From NCBI RefSeq assembly GCF_014287795.1, contig NZ_JACOON010000001.1, forward strand, positions 1-64,000: a stretch of 64,000 bases of DNA. The letters are read 5' to 3'. Below are positions 8,586-16,713 of the stretch, one piece after another. Each line of letters begins with the position of its first letter. The first letter of the stretch is position 1. The position numbers were made by a program, and so were the translations under genes. A model generated the notes under the pieces. It was given only the letters and a program-made list of their open reading frames with translations, made no database searches and was not told where the DNA came from. This DNA comes from Christensenella tenuis (GTDB lineage: Bacteria > Bacillota > Clostridia > Christensenellales > Christensenellaceae).

Positions 8586-8596
8586 GGAGATTTTGT

Positions 8597-9022
8597 ATGA
8601 AAGACCGGGTTACGCTGTGGAAACAAAATGCGGCATATTTACAAGAGTTTTTAGCGCTGACAGAACATATTGAGGAGTGCTTAAATACGATCGGAAATAT
8701 CGATGAAGCGTACCCGCAAATGGCAAGGGATGTTGAAAAACGCGGCATACTTATTCCCCAAATATCCGAAGTCACCGATTTGCTTAATACGCTTCAAGAC
8801 AGTGAAATAACGGAGGCAGAGAGAAAACAGGAATGGCTGTGCCACGAGCTTCTGAAACAAATTGATGAGATAGAAAAGAGAAGCAAGAGAAAGATGGAAG
8901 ACGCCCTCGAGCAATATAAAGGGAAAATGAGGTCTAATAAGCAAAGCCGGGAAACGCTGGGCGCATATAGCAATACGCAGATGTATGAACCGGAAGGCAC
9001 TATATTAAATAAACTGAGATAG
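8597..9022 (+). CDS. FliT-like small helical flagellar protein
   Basis: A 141-residue, highly charged helical protein (SRKMEDALEQYKGKM near the end) with no membrane segment. Position after fliS and size match FliT, the chaperone of FliD, but sequence conservation in FliT is low and I recognise it only by context. GAGGAG at 8585-8590 decides for ATG 8597 rather than ATG 8582, which overlaps the fliS stop. If fliD is really broken, its chaperone function would be affected. Confidence 0.6.
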   Translation: MKDRVTLWKQNAAYLQEFLALTEHIEECLNTIGNIDEAYPQMARDVEKRGILIPQISEVTDLLNTLQDSEITEAERKQEWLCHELLKQIDEIEKRSKRKMEDALEQYKGKMRSNKQSRETLGAYSNTQMYEPEGTILNKLR

Positions 9023-9034
9023 GCAAATGATTCC

Positions 9035-9487
9035 ATGAAGATACAGAATGTCAACAATATGCCCATTGAGTCGTTATCAAGAAATGATATTGACGAAAAC
9101 GTTAATTTCCCTGAAACAGAGCTCGTTTTCAGAAGCAAGCTCACTGCGGAATCAAAATCCGTGTACGAAAAGCAGATACGCGAATTGGTTCGGACGATTG
9201 AGGCTCAGGGTAAGCGCCTGGCTGAGCGTGCCGACATGGGCGAGATGCAAAAGTATAGGGAGATGATTACCCAGTTGCTCCATGAAACGGTTAGCAATGG
9301 GTTTGCTTTTCACAAGGAAGGAAAAATTGGGGTAAACGGCAGGAGTAAAATTTTTGCGATGATTAAAACTGTCAATGAAAAACTGGACAGTATGACCAGA
9401 AAACTCCTGGACGAAGAAAAGGAAAATATAGATTTACTGGATGATATCGACGATATCCGGGGATTACTCGTCGATATGTATCTTTAA
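9035..9487 (+). CDS. YaaR family protein (DUF327)
   Basis: A 150-residue soluble helical protein. The conserved features are a central KQIRELVRTIEAQGKRL helix, the Y-REMITQLLHETV segment and the C-terminal DDIDDIRGLLVDMYL, all typical of the YaaR/DUF327 family found in Bacillota, often in motility clusters. No catalytic motif is visible and the molecular role is not established. It is co-directional with and 12 bases from both neighbours, so it is part of the motility operon. Confidence 0.8.
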   Translation: MKIQNVNNMPIESLSRNDIDENVNFPETELVFRSKLTAESKSVYEKQIRELVRTIEAQGKRLAERADMGEMQKYREMITQLLHETVSNGFAFHKEGKIGVNGRSKIFAMIKTVNEKLDSMTRKLLDEEKENIDLLDDIDDIRGLLVDMYL

Positions 9488-9498
9488 AGGCGGGAGCA

Positions 9499-10311
9499 AT
9501 GGATTTAAACGAGAGAGAATTTTGCAGATTAAGAGATTTCATGTATGGGAAATTTGGAATCAATCTGAGTGAGAAAAAAACTCTGATTGAGGGCCGTCTT
9601 TCCAATACATTATCAGCGAAAGGCTTTAAGAGCTTTACAGAATTTATTGATCATCTGGAAAAGGATAAGACAGGGGAAGACCTGTCTTTGGTTGTAACAA
9701 AGCTGACGACAAATTTCACATATTTTTACCGTGAAGAACAACACATTGAATTTATGAAAAAGGTTGCTCTCAATGAGATATTGCCAACGATTCGGGATGG
9801 CAACCTCAATATTTGGAGCGCGGGCTGCTCTTCCGGTGAAGAACCGTATACGATCGCGATGTTTCTGGATGAATATTTCCAGGGAAGGCGAACGGATTTG
9901 GACAAGCGGATATTGGCGACGGATATTTCGGATAAAGTGCTTAATATTGCACAAAAAGGGGTCTATCATGACGACCGCATGACGAGAATGCCTCCGAATT
10001 GGCAAAAAGCATATTTCAAGCATCTTGGCGGAGATGAATTTGAAGTAAAACCTAAAATTAAGCAGGAAATTATTTTCCGCAAATTTAACTTAATGGAACC
10101 TGTTTTCCGGTTTAAAAGGAAGTTTCATATTATATTTTGCAGGAATGTAATGATATATTTTGATGCCAATACAATCAATAAATTAACGCAGCGGTTTTAT
10201 GATGCGCTTATGCCCGGAGGGTATTTGTTCATAGGACTGTCGGAGACCTTGCTTAAACACCATACAAATTTTGAGTATGTGCAACCGTCGATTTACAGGA
10301 AAAAGCGGTAA
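9499..10311 (+). CDS. cheR: Chemotaxis protein methyltransferase CheR
   Basis: Transfers methyl groups from S-adenosylmethionine to glutamates of chemoreceptors. The 270-residue protein has the all-helical N-terminal CheR domain (about 1-75), then the Rossmann methyltransferase fold with IWSAGCSSGEEPYTIAM (SAM site), ATDIS, FHIIFCRNVMIYFD and GGYLFIGLSE, all CheR signatures. GGCGGGAG precedes ATG 9499. CheB, CheA and CheW are not in this window, so its partners lie elsewhere; one MCP is at 38990. Confidence 0.95.
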   Translation: MDLNEREFCRLRDFMYGKFGINLSEKKTLIEGRLSNTLSAKGFKSFTEFIDHLEKDKTGEDLSLVVTKLTTNFTYFYREEQHIEFMKKVALNEILPTIRDGNLNIWSAGCSSGEEPYTIAMFLDEYFQGRRTDLDKRILATDISDKVLNIAQKGVYHDDRMTRMPPNWQKAYFKHLGGDEFEVKPKIKQEIIFRKFNLMEPVFRFKRKFHIIFCRNVMIYFDANTINKLTQRFYDALMPGGYLFIGLSETLLKHHTNFEYVQPSIYRKKR

Positions 10312-10325
10312 AGGGGAAGATATAC

Positions 10326-11042
10326 GTGGGAATAGAAAGCGTACAAGCGCGCGTAGCGGAAATACAGACAAGGATTGACAGCATAGCTTCATCGAAAAAC
10401 GCTGCATTCCAATCAATTTTAAATCAAACGCTGAATCAGGATAATAATGCGGAATCGTCAACGGCGGCTGCAGCGGGAACCCTTGGCAGCGAGTATTTAT
10501 CTTCAGGGAATATTGCATCAACAGGCCGGTATTGCAGCAAATGCGGAATGCCGGAGGTACTGAATGCCTATGGAAGCAGCGGACAATATACAGCGGCGGT
10601 TGATACTGGCGATGGCATGTTGGAAAAAGCTGCGCCCTATATGGATATTATTGAAGATGCATCGGAAGCCTATGGGATTCCAGTGAATGTAATTATGGGG
10701 GTTATCAAAGCTGAATCCGACTACAACCCGGATTGTGTTTCGAGTGCGGGAGCAATGGGGTTGATCCAGATTATGCCGGAAAATGCTGAAGAATATGGAG
10801 TTACGGATCCGTTTGATCCGCGGCAAAATATATTCTGCGGCGTTGACGAGATCGCCAGGCATTTAAAAACCTATAATGGCGATCTGAAGCTTGCGTTGGC
10901 TGCCTATAATACCGGGCCGGGAAATATTGCAAAGAGGAATGTTACGAGCAGTTCCAGTGCCGAATACCTGACAATTCCCCAATCGGTAAGGGATTATGTA
11001 GACCGTGTTCTGCGATATGCGGGACTGGAAACGGAAGTTTGA
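10326..11042 (+). CDS. Flagellum-associated lytic transglycosylase (SLT domain)
   Basis: Cleaves peptidoglycan glycan strands, probably to let the rod pass the wall. The 238-residue protein has a helical N-terminal part (1-95), a CSKCGMP cysteine pair near residue 65, and a goose-lysozyme/SLT domain (about 100-235). The catalytic Glu is in IKAESDYNP and the SAGAMGLIQIMP, GVDEIARHL and LALAAYNTGPGN motifs are present. There is no signal peptide, so export through the flagellar apparatus or non-classical release is inferred. The start is GTG 10326 after AAAGGGGAAG. The cysteine pair is unusual for this family. Confidence 0.85.
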   Translation: MGIESVQARVAEIQTRIDSIASSKNAAFQSILNQTLNQDNNAESSTAAAAGTLGSEYLSSGNIASTGRYCSKCGMPEVLNAYGSSGQYTAAVDTGDGMLEKAAPYMDIIEDASEAYGIPVNVIMGVIKAESDYNPDCVSSAGAMGLIQIMPENAEEYGVTDPFDPRQNIFCGVDEIARHLKTYNGDLKLALAAYNTGPGNIAKRNVTSSSSAEYLTIPQSVRDYVDRVLRYAGLETEV

Positions 11043-11063
11043 ATGGAAAGGGAGTGACCAATA

Positions 11064-12299
11064 ATGCAAACACAATCTTATATCGTTAAGCAGCCCATAC
11101 ATGATGCGAAGAATGACCTGTGCGCATATGAGATTTTATATGTAGAAGAAGGTGGAAATAATCTTGTGGAAGACTCTGCTGCGGCGAATGCAATCGAAAC
11201 CCTTCTGATGCAGTTTAAAGACGACGGATTTTTGGAAGGAAAAACCGCTTACATTAATTTCACGCCAGGCCTGCTGTTTCGTAATGTGCCGCAAATATTT
11301 GATGCTGAGAAACTTGTCATCCAGATTGAAGAGGACGTATTGCTGAACCCGCTTGCGATGAAGTTGATCCAGAAGTACCGCAAGCAGAATTATAAAATTG
11401 CATTGAAAGGTTTTGAGTTCAACGGCAGATACCTTTCTGCACTGGACAGCATTGACATAATCAAGCTGAATTTCAAACGGAAGACCGTTCCGAAAGAAAG
11501 TGTAGCTGAAATAGCGAAGGGACTGGGAAAAGAAATTGTAGCTTATAATATCGAGGATATAGAAACGTATGATCTTGCAAAAAAAATAGGCGTTCAATAT
11601 ATGCAGGGCAGCTATATTGGCACGATTCTTCCGGAAAAAGTACATCGGATGCAGCATCTTCAAAGCAACTTTTTCCAATTAATGATAGCAATCACAAAGG
11701 ATGAAGTTGACTTCAATGAAATCGAGAATTTGATTTCGCGCGATGTTACATTGACATATGCGCTTTTGAAACTGGTAAATTCTTCTTATTTTGCCTTGCG
11801 CAATAAAGTAGAATCGGTTCAGCAGGCGCTGGTGATTTTGGGCCTGGGGCAGCTGCGTCAATGGATTTATTTACTTAGTTTTCAGCCGGACAGCGAACTT
11901 CCGTCAGAATTTATAAAAATATCGTTTATGAGAGCAAACTTTTGCGCTGAGCTCTTACCGCTTGCAAAGGATATGCCGATTTCAAAATCAGAAGCATACC
12001 TCATGGGAATGTTCTCAACGCTGGGTTCCCTTCTTGATGTTCCGCTTGCGGAAGCACTGAAAGAATTGAGTATATCAGAATATATCATAGACGCTTTGTT
12101 GAAACAGGAAGGCAGGGCAGGACTTTTATACAGCCTTGTCTTGTACTATGAACAAGGCAACTGGATCGGTATGTCAAACAATGCTGAAGAATTGGGAATA
12201 CCTGTTAACATTATCTCGCAGAAATATTTTGAATGCGTAGACATGATGAATGAAACATGGGAAAACCTGTCAGCAATGAGTGAAAAATCACAGGCATGA
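11064..12299 (+). CDS. EAL-HDOD signalling protein (YuxH-like)
   Basis: A 411-residue protein with a degenerate EAL domain (about 1-195) followed by an HDOD domain (about 196-400). In the EAL part the catalytic EALxR motif reads YEILYVEE and the other metal ligands are missing, so c-di-GMP hydrolysis is unlikely; binding or protein contacts are more plausible. The HDOD part shows ISRDVTLTYALLKLVNSSYF and VQQALVILGLGQLRQWIYL, the family hallmarks. It is embedded in the motility operon between the transglycosylase and a bacteriohemerythrin, suggesting a regulatory role in motility. Confidence 0.85.
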   Translation: MQTQSYIVKQPIHDAKNDLCAYEILYVEEGGNNLVEDSAAANAIETLLMQFKDDGFLEGKTAYINFTPGLLFRNVPQIFDAEKLVIQIEEDVLLNPLAMKLIQKYRKQNYKIALKGFEFNGRYLSALDSIDIIKLNFKRKTVPKESVAEIAKGLGKEIVAYNIEDIETYDLAKKIGVQYMQGSYIGTILPEKVHRMQHLQSNFFQLMIAITKDEVDFNEIENLISRDVTLTYALLKLVNSSYFALRNKVESVQQALVILGLGQLRQWIYLLSFQPDSELPSEFIKISFMRANFCAELLPLAKDMPISKSEAYLMGMFSTLGSLLDVPLAEALKELSISEYIIDALLKQEGRAGLLYSLVLYYEQGNWIGMSNNAEELGIPVNIISQKYFECVDMMNETWENLSAMSEKSQA

Positions 12300-12314
12300 T
12301 CGGAGGGAAAAGAT

Positions 12315-12722
12315 ATGGCATATGTTTTTACAAAAGATTTGGAAACGGGGATCGCTGTAATTGATTCACAGCACAGGGAAATATTCGACGCGATGAACCG
12401 GTTGGCTGACGCCTGCGCAAAAGGAACGGGCCGGCAGGAAATCGAAAAAATGCTTCATTTTCTCAATAATTACATTGCAAAGCATTTTGGAGACGAAGAG
12501 AAAATGCACGCGCAATACAATTATCCGGAGAGGATAAAACATAAAAATTATCATGAGAATTTCAAGCTGACGGTGAATGAGCTGATTAAAGAATATCGTA
12601 CTGACGGCGCTTCCATAGGGCTTGTGGGCAAACTGAATTCGAAAGTAGGCATGTGGCTGTTAAACCATATAAAGCGCGAAGACGGTGCGTTTGGGACCTA
12701 CCTGAAAAGCAAAAATGGATAA
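12315..12722 (+). CDS. Bacteriohemerythrin 1
   Basis: Di-iron oxygen-binding four-helix bundle of 135 residues. Iron ligands are visible as IDSQHREIF, HFGDEE, HKNYHENF and LLNHIKRED. Single-domain hemerythrins bind O2 reversibly and serve in oxygen storage or sensing. It lies 15 bases after the EAL-HDOD gene and just upstream of cheV, so a link to aerotaxis or oxygen protection of the motility machinery is plausible but inferred. A second copy is at 38199. Confidence 0.93.
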   Translation: MAYVFTKDLETGIAVIDSQHREIFDAMNRLADACAKGTGRQEIEKMLHFLNNYIAKHFGDEEKMHAQYNYPERIKHKNYHENFKLTVNELIKEYRTDGASIGLVGKLNSKVGMWLLNHIKREDGAFGTYLKSKNG

Positions 12723-12769
12723 TAATTTTAGCTGTTATGCAAATAGATGAGTAGAGTAAGGAGAAGAAA

Positions 12770-13732
12770 ATGAGCCGGGAGAATAAACAAGATATCCTTT
12801 TGGAAACAGGAACAAATGAAATCGAAATTATGGAATTTACCATTTCAAATAATACATTTGGAATTAATGTCGCAAAAATCCGGGAGATTATGAATTCGGC
12901 GGAAGTAAAACCCATGCCGCATGTTCATCCGGCAATTGAAGGCGTATTTAAACCGCGCAATACTCTAATTACCGTCATTAATTTGCCGCAGTATCTGAAC
13001 ATGGAAAGCGAACACGAAAGTTCTAAAGATTTATTCATAGTAGCTAATTTTAACAATATGCATATCGCTTTTCGGGTTGATACGGTGGAAGGAATCGACC
13101 GGATTTCGTGGCAGGCGATCCAAAAGCCGGACAAAACGATTTACGGCGGACAAGAAGGGATTGTTACCGGACTGGCAGAGTTTGAGAATCGCTTGATTAC
13201 CATACTGGATTTTGAAAAGATTGTTGCGGACATTGCTCCCGAGACGGGGATTCAATTATCTGAAATTGATGAACTGGGGGAACGCCCGCGGGATGAAAGG
13301 CCAATATTGATTGTAGAAGATTCGATGCTGCTTTCATCGATGATATTGGAAGCGCTGCATAAAGCAGGCTATACAAATACTGAGAAAAAAGATAACGGGA
13401 AAGAAGCATGGGACTATTTAACGTCTGTGAAGAAAGAATGCGAAGAACAAAATATTCCCATCAGGGAAAAGGTGGCCTGTATGATTACGGATATTGAGAT
13501 GCCGCAGATGGATGGTCATCACCTGACTAAATTAACAAAAACCGATCAGTTTTTAAAGACGATCCCGGTTATTATTTTCTCATCGCTGATCAACGACGAG
13601 ATGCGGATCAAAGGGAAGGAAATTGGCGCGGATGAGCAGCTTTCAAAGCCGGAAATTGGACACTTGGTATCGGTAATAGATCACCTTCTGGAACGTTCAT
13701 CATTCCAGATGCCGGGGGATTTTGAACAATAA
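12770..13732 (+). CDS. cheV: Chemotaxis coupling protein CheV
   Basis: Couples chemoreceptors to the CheA kinase and adapts the signal by phosphorylation. The 320-residue protein has a CheW-like domain (about 15-155) and a receiver domain (about 178-305) with ILIVEDS, the phospho-acceptor Asp in MITDIEMPQMDG, and the conserved Ser/Lys switch region (IIFSSLIND, LSKPE). AGGAG precedes ATG 12770. CheA and CheW must be encoded elsewhere. Confidence 0.95.
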   Translation: MSRENKQDILLETGTNEIEIMEFTISNNTFGINVAKIREIMNSAEVKPMPHVHPAIEGVFKPRNTLITVINLPQYLNMESEHESSKDLFIVANFNNMHIAFRVDTVEGIDRISWQAIQKPDKTIYGGQEGIVTGLAEFENRLITILDFEKIVADIAPETGIQLSEIDELGERPRDERPILIVEDSMLLSSMILEALHKAGYTNTEKKDNGKEAWDYLTSVKKECEEQNIPIREKVACMITDIEMPQMDGHHLTKLTKTDQFLKTIPVIIFSSLINDEMRIKGKEIGADEQLSKPEIGHLVSVIDHLLERSSFQMPGDFEQ

Positions 13733-13769
13733 GCAAAAAGTGCATTGCAGTTTTAAGGAGGCGATATAA

Positions 13770-14171
13770 ATGGGAATGTTCGATAGCTTAAAAGGACTGG
13801 AAAACGGTATTGCGGCCTCTTGGCTCAGGAATGAAACGATTTTAAACAATGTAGCAAATAATGATACTCCGGACTTTAAAGCTTCCGGAGTAGAATTTGA
13901 GGAACTATATAAACAAGCGCTTGGCGACGATGACTTTCAATTTAAACAGACCCGCGAAACCCATATGCCCATCGGCGGGACGGGTGACGCGGATGGAGTG
14001 CAGGGGGTCGTTGTTCCCAAAGCAGACACAACATATAGGATGGATGGAAATAATGTGGATATCGATCAAGAAATGACCGATTTTGCAAAAAATGTGATTT
14101 ACTACAATACTTTGATGCGGAAAATCAATGGTCAATTTACCCAATTGCGTATGGCGATCAAAGGACAGTAA
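13770..14171 (+). CDS. flgB: Flagellar basal-body rod protein FlgB
   Basis: Proximal rod subunit. The 133-residue protein has the rod signature NNVANNDTPDFKA near residue 30 and the C-terminal helix DFAKNVIYYNTLMRKINGQFTQLRMAI. The ATG has AAGGAGG 9 bases upstream. It heads flgB-flgC-fliE, after which the usual fliF-fliM block is missing and fliO follows. Confidence 0.96.
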   Translation: MGMFDSLKGLENGIAASWLRNETILNNVANNDTPDFKASGVEFEELYKQALGDDDFQFKQTRETHMPIGGTGDADGVQGVVVPKADTTYRMDGNNVDIDQEMTDFAKNVIYYNTLMRKINGQFTQLRMAIKGQ

Positions 14172-14183
14172 GGAGGGAAACAT

Positions 14184-14621
14184 ATGGCTTTTTTATCTTC
14201 ACTCGATATTTCAGGTTCGGCCCTGACAGCCCAGCGGCTCAGAATGGATGTAGTCGCAGAAAATGTAGCAAACATCAATACGACAAGGACAGCGGAGGGA
14301 GAACCCTACCGGCGCAGATATGTAATTTTTCAGGAAAAAGAAAAGGCATCTTTTTCCGAACAGCTCAACCAATCCTTGGCCGGAAATGCCGGAAGCGGAG
14401 TGCGTGTAACAGAAATATTGGAAGATCCTTCTGCATTCAAGTTGGATTATAATCCGACACATCCGGACGCCGATGAGTTTGGGTATGTGCGTATGCCAAA
14501 TGTAGACCTGGCGCGGGAAATGGTAGATATGATGTCTGCGACGCGTTCTTATGAGGCAAATATCACGGTTTTGAATTCTACGAAAAGTATGGCGATGAAT
14601 GCCCTTGAAATTGGAAAGTAA
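14184..14621 (+). CDS. flgC: Flagellar basal-body rod protein FlgC
   Basis: Proximal rod subunit of 145 residues with the N-terminal SGSALTAQRLRMDVVAENVANINTT rod motif and the C-terminal VDLAREMVDMMSATRSYEANITVLNSTKSMA helix. It is 12 bases after flgB with an AGGAGG site, translationally linked in the operon. Confidence 0.96.
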   Translation: MAFLSSLDISGSALTAQRLRMDVVAENVANINTTRTAEGEPYRRRYVIFQEKEKASFSEQLNQSLAGNAGSGVRVTEILEDPSAFKLDYNPTHPDADEFGYVRMPNVDLAREMVDMMSATRSYEANITVLNSTKSMAMNALEIGK

Positions 14622-14639
14622 CCGGAGGAACAATGAAAA

Positions 14640-14951
14640 ATGAGTAATATTACATCAATTATATCACCATCTGAAATTTATCAGGCAAATAAAGTACCTG
14701 TTAAAACCGCTAATGAAGCGGAAACAGGTAATGTCAGCTTCCAGAATATGTTGTCTGACGCAATCGGACAGGCAGATAATTTGCAGGCCGTTTCGCAAGA
14801 GGGAACTCAGGCATTGCTGTCAGGCGAAGTAGATGACATTGCCAAGGTCATGATTGACGGAACGAAAGCGGAGCTTTCGCTTAATATGGTTATCCAGATC
14901 CGCAATAAAGTACTGGATGCCTATAACGAAGTCATGCGCATGTCCTTATAA
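14640..14951 (+). CDS. fliE: Flagellar hook-basal body protein FliE
   Basis: Adaptor between the MS ring and the rod. The 103-residue protein has the family core (SFQNMLSDAIGQADNLQ) and the C-terminal AELSLNMVIQIRNKVLDAYNEVMRM helix. GGAGG lies 11 bases before ATG 14640; a five-codon out-of-frame ATG at 14633 intervenes and may lower initiation. In most Bacillota fliF follows; here fliO does. Confidence 0.94.
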   Translation: MSNITSIISPSEIYQANKVPVKTANEAETGNVSFQNMLSDAIGQADNLQAVSQEGTQALLSGEVDDIAKVMIDGTKAELSLNMVIQIRNKVLDAYNEVMRMSL

Positions 14952-14972
14952 AGACAGAGACGGGTAAGGTGA

Positions 14973-15563
14973 ATGGTGGACGAAAGTAAAGTAGCGTTTG
15001 CGCCCGGAATCGATGTTTCCAACGTGCTGTTGATCATCCTCTATCTGGTCCTTATTATTATCGCGGCATATTTTCTGACCAAGTTTATTGCTAGGAAATC
15101 CCTTCGAAAAGGAATGAGAAGCACAACCTCTTCGACGGGCAGGGGAACAAGGAAAAAGAATGCCGAACTTGGACATTTGGTAGCGGTTGTTGACAGAATC
15201 GCGATTGACCGGGATAAAACAATCATGGTTGTTGAATTCAAAGGCAGGCATTACTTAATCGGCACAACTGCGCAGGACATAAAATGCATCGATTCCGTTG
15301 ATATAGCGGTTGATGTTGTTAAGGAAACAGCGGCTGATGAAACCGCTGAACCATCGCCGGACGAACCGGCAGATGAACAGCAACAGCCCGGGGAATGCGG
15401 AGAGGATACAAGACAAGGAACGTTTACGGAACGATTTAAAAAGTGTATGAAAATTGTTTTGCAGAGCTATTTGCCGAAAAGCATGAGAAAAAATAAAGAA
15501 ACGGCATCCTTCGATACGGAGCTAAGACAGAAGCTAGAGGAACAGGAAAATGAGAAAAAATAA
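14973..15563 (+). CDS. fliO: FliO-like flagellar export protein
   Basis: Single-pass membrane protein that assists assembly of the FliP/Q/R export gate. It is 196 residues with one transmembrane helix (about 17-38, VLLIILYLVLIIIAAYFL), a basic cytoplasmic segment, a small beta domain typical of FliO/FliZ (VAVVDRIAIDRDKTIMVVEFKGRHYLIGTT), then an acidic linker and a basic tail. fliP follows after 32 bases. A 27-base direct repeat (15483-15509 and 15550-15576, 67 bases apart) covers the end of the gene; being out of frame, the second copy brings the stop codon, so the C-terminal tail may be a recent alteration. Confidence 0.85.
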   Translation: MVDESKVAFAPGIDVSNVLLIILYLVLIIIAAYFLTKFIARKSLRKGMRSTTSSTGRGTRKKNAELGHLVAVVDRIAIDRDKTIMVVEFKGRHYLIGTTAQDIKCIDSVDIAVDVVKETAADETAEPSPDEPADEQQQPGECGEDTRQGTFTERFKKCMKIVLQSYLPKSMRKNKETASFDTELRQKLEEQENEKK

Positions 15564-15595
15564 AGAAACGGCATCCAGATATCATTAAGGAGTAT

Positions 15596-16384
15596 ATGAG
15601 ATTGAAGAAAAAAGCAGCAGCAAAACTGGTTATTTTAATTGTCGTTTTGTTGGCGGTATTGATTGTTTTTTCCGGATGTTCCGCTGCACAAACAGAAGAA
15701 GGGGATACGGTTGACTCAGGAGGCGGCCCTATTGCTCAACTGGTTGGGAGCCGGTCAACCAGCTTGCAGATCGTAGGTCTTCTTACAATTCTTGCAATCG
15801 CGCCATCAATTTTGTTGATGTTTACAGGATTTACAAGAATTGTAATCGTTTTGTCGTTCACGCGGAATGCACTGGGGCTGCAGCAGATGCCTCCAAATCA
15901 GGTCATGATTGGATTGGCGCTGTTTTTAACATTTTTCATTATGTCTCCAGTGTTCGGGCAGATTAAAACAGAAGCGATCGATCCCTATATCGCTCAGGAG
16001 ATTACATTTGAAGAAGCGGCCGATGCGGCAGAAGAGCCGATCCGTGAATTTATGTTGATGCAGACCTATAAAGAAGACCTGAATATGTTCATGGAATTTT
16101 CCAATGTAACGGATGCCGAGTCTATTGATGAGGTGCCAATTACAACAATTATGCCCGCATTTATTACAAGCGAGCTCAAGCGGGGGTTTATGATTGGCTT
16201 CTTTATATATATCCCATTTATTGTGATTGATATGGTGGTATCCAGCACGCTTATGGCTATGGGTATGATGATGCTGCCGCCGATTGTGATCTCGCTGCCA
16301 TTCAAAGTATTATTATTTATTTTGGTTGACGGGTGGACGCTGACGATGCAAACGCTTTTGGCAACCTTCAATACGTTCACATAG
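15596..16384 (+). CDS. fliP: Flagellar type III export gate protein FliP
   Basis: Core channel subunit of the export gate. The 262-residue protein has an N-terminal signal-like hydrophobic stretch (LVILIVVLLAVLIVFSG), then family motifs (LQIVGLLTILAIAPSILLMFTGFTRIVIVLSF, QMPPNQVMIGLALFLTFFIM, FIPFIVIDMVVSSTLMAMGMMMLPP, LPFKVLLFILVDGW). AAGGAG precedes ATG 15596. It heads fliP-Q-R-flhB-flhA. Confidence 0.97.
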   Translation: MRLKKKAAAKLVILIVVLLAVLIVFSGCSAAQTEEGDTVDSGGGPIAQLVGSRSTSLQIVGLLTILAIAPSILLMFTGFTRIVIVLSFTRNALGLQQMPPNQVMIGLALFLTFFIMSPVFGQIKTEAIDPYIAQEITFEEAADAAEEPIREFMLMQTYKEDLNMFMEFSNVTDAESIDEVPITTIMPAFITSELKRGFMIGFFIYIPFIVIDMVVSSTLMAMGMMMLPPIVISLPFKVLLFILVDGWTLTMQTLLATFNTFT

Positions 16385-16423
16385 CCGGGAATATAACAGT
16401 TTTCAATACTATACAGCGAGGGA

Positions 16424-16699
16424 GTGGTCAAAATCGATCAGGCAACGATCATTACTGTAATGCAGGATGCAATTAGTACGATTTTAACAGTTGCTTTGCC
16501 TCCGATACTAATCGGCTTGATAATCGGTATCATCATATCGATTTTCCAAGCCGCAACACAAATTAACGAACAGACTCTGACATTTGTCCCTAAGATCATC
16601 GGAATCTTAGTGGCACTGTTGATTTTTGGAGGGATGATGCTGAACAACCTGACAGAATTTGCAAGCAGAATTTATGAATATGCAGTCATGATTACTTAA
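16424..16699 (+). CDS. fliQ: Flagellar export gate protein FliQ
   Basis: Export gate subunit of 91 residues with two hydrophobic helices and the family motif PPILIGLIIGIIISIFQAATQINEQTLTFVPKI. The only suitable start is GTG 16424, with an AGCGAGG site very close upstream, so initiation may be weak, as befits the lower stoichiometry of this gate. Confidence 0.95.
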   Translation: MVKIDQATIITVMQDAISTILTVALPPILIGLIIGIIISIFQAATQINEQTLTFVPKIIGILVALLIFGGMMLNNLTEFASRIYEYAVMIT

Positions 16700-16713
16700 A
16701 GAGCCAAACGCGT

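Noticed and set aside
8582..8596. ATG 8582 as start of the FliT-like gene (overlap with the fliS stop)
   Set aside because: GAGGAG at 8585-8590 is correctly spaced for ATG 8597 only.
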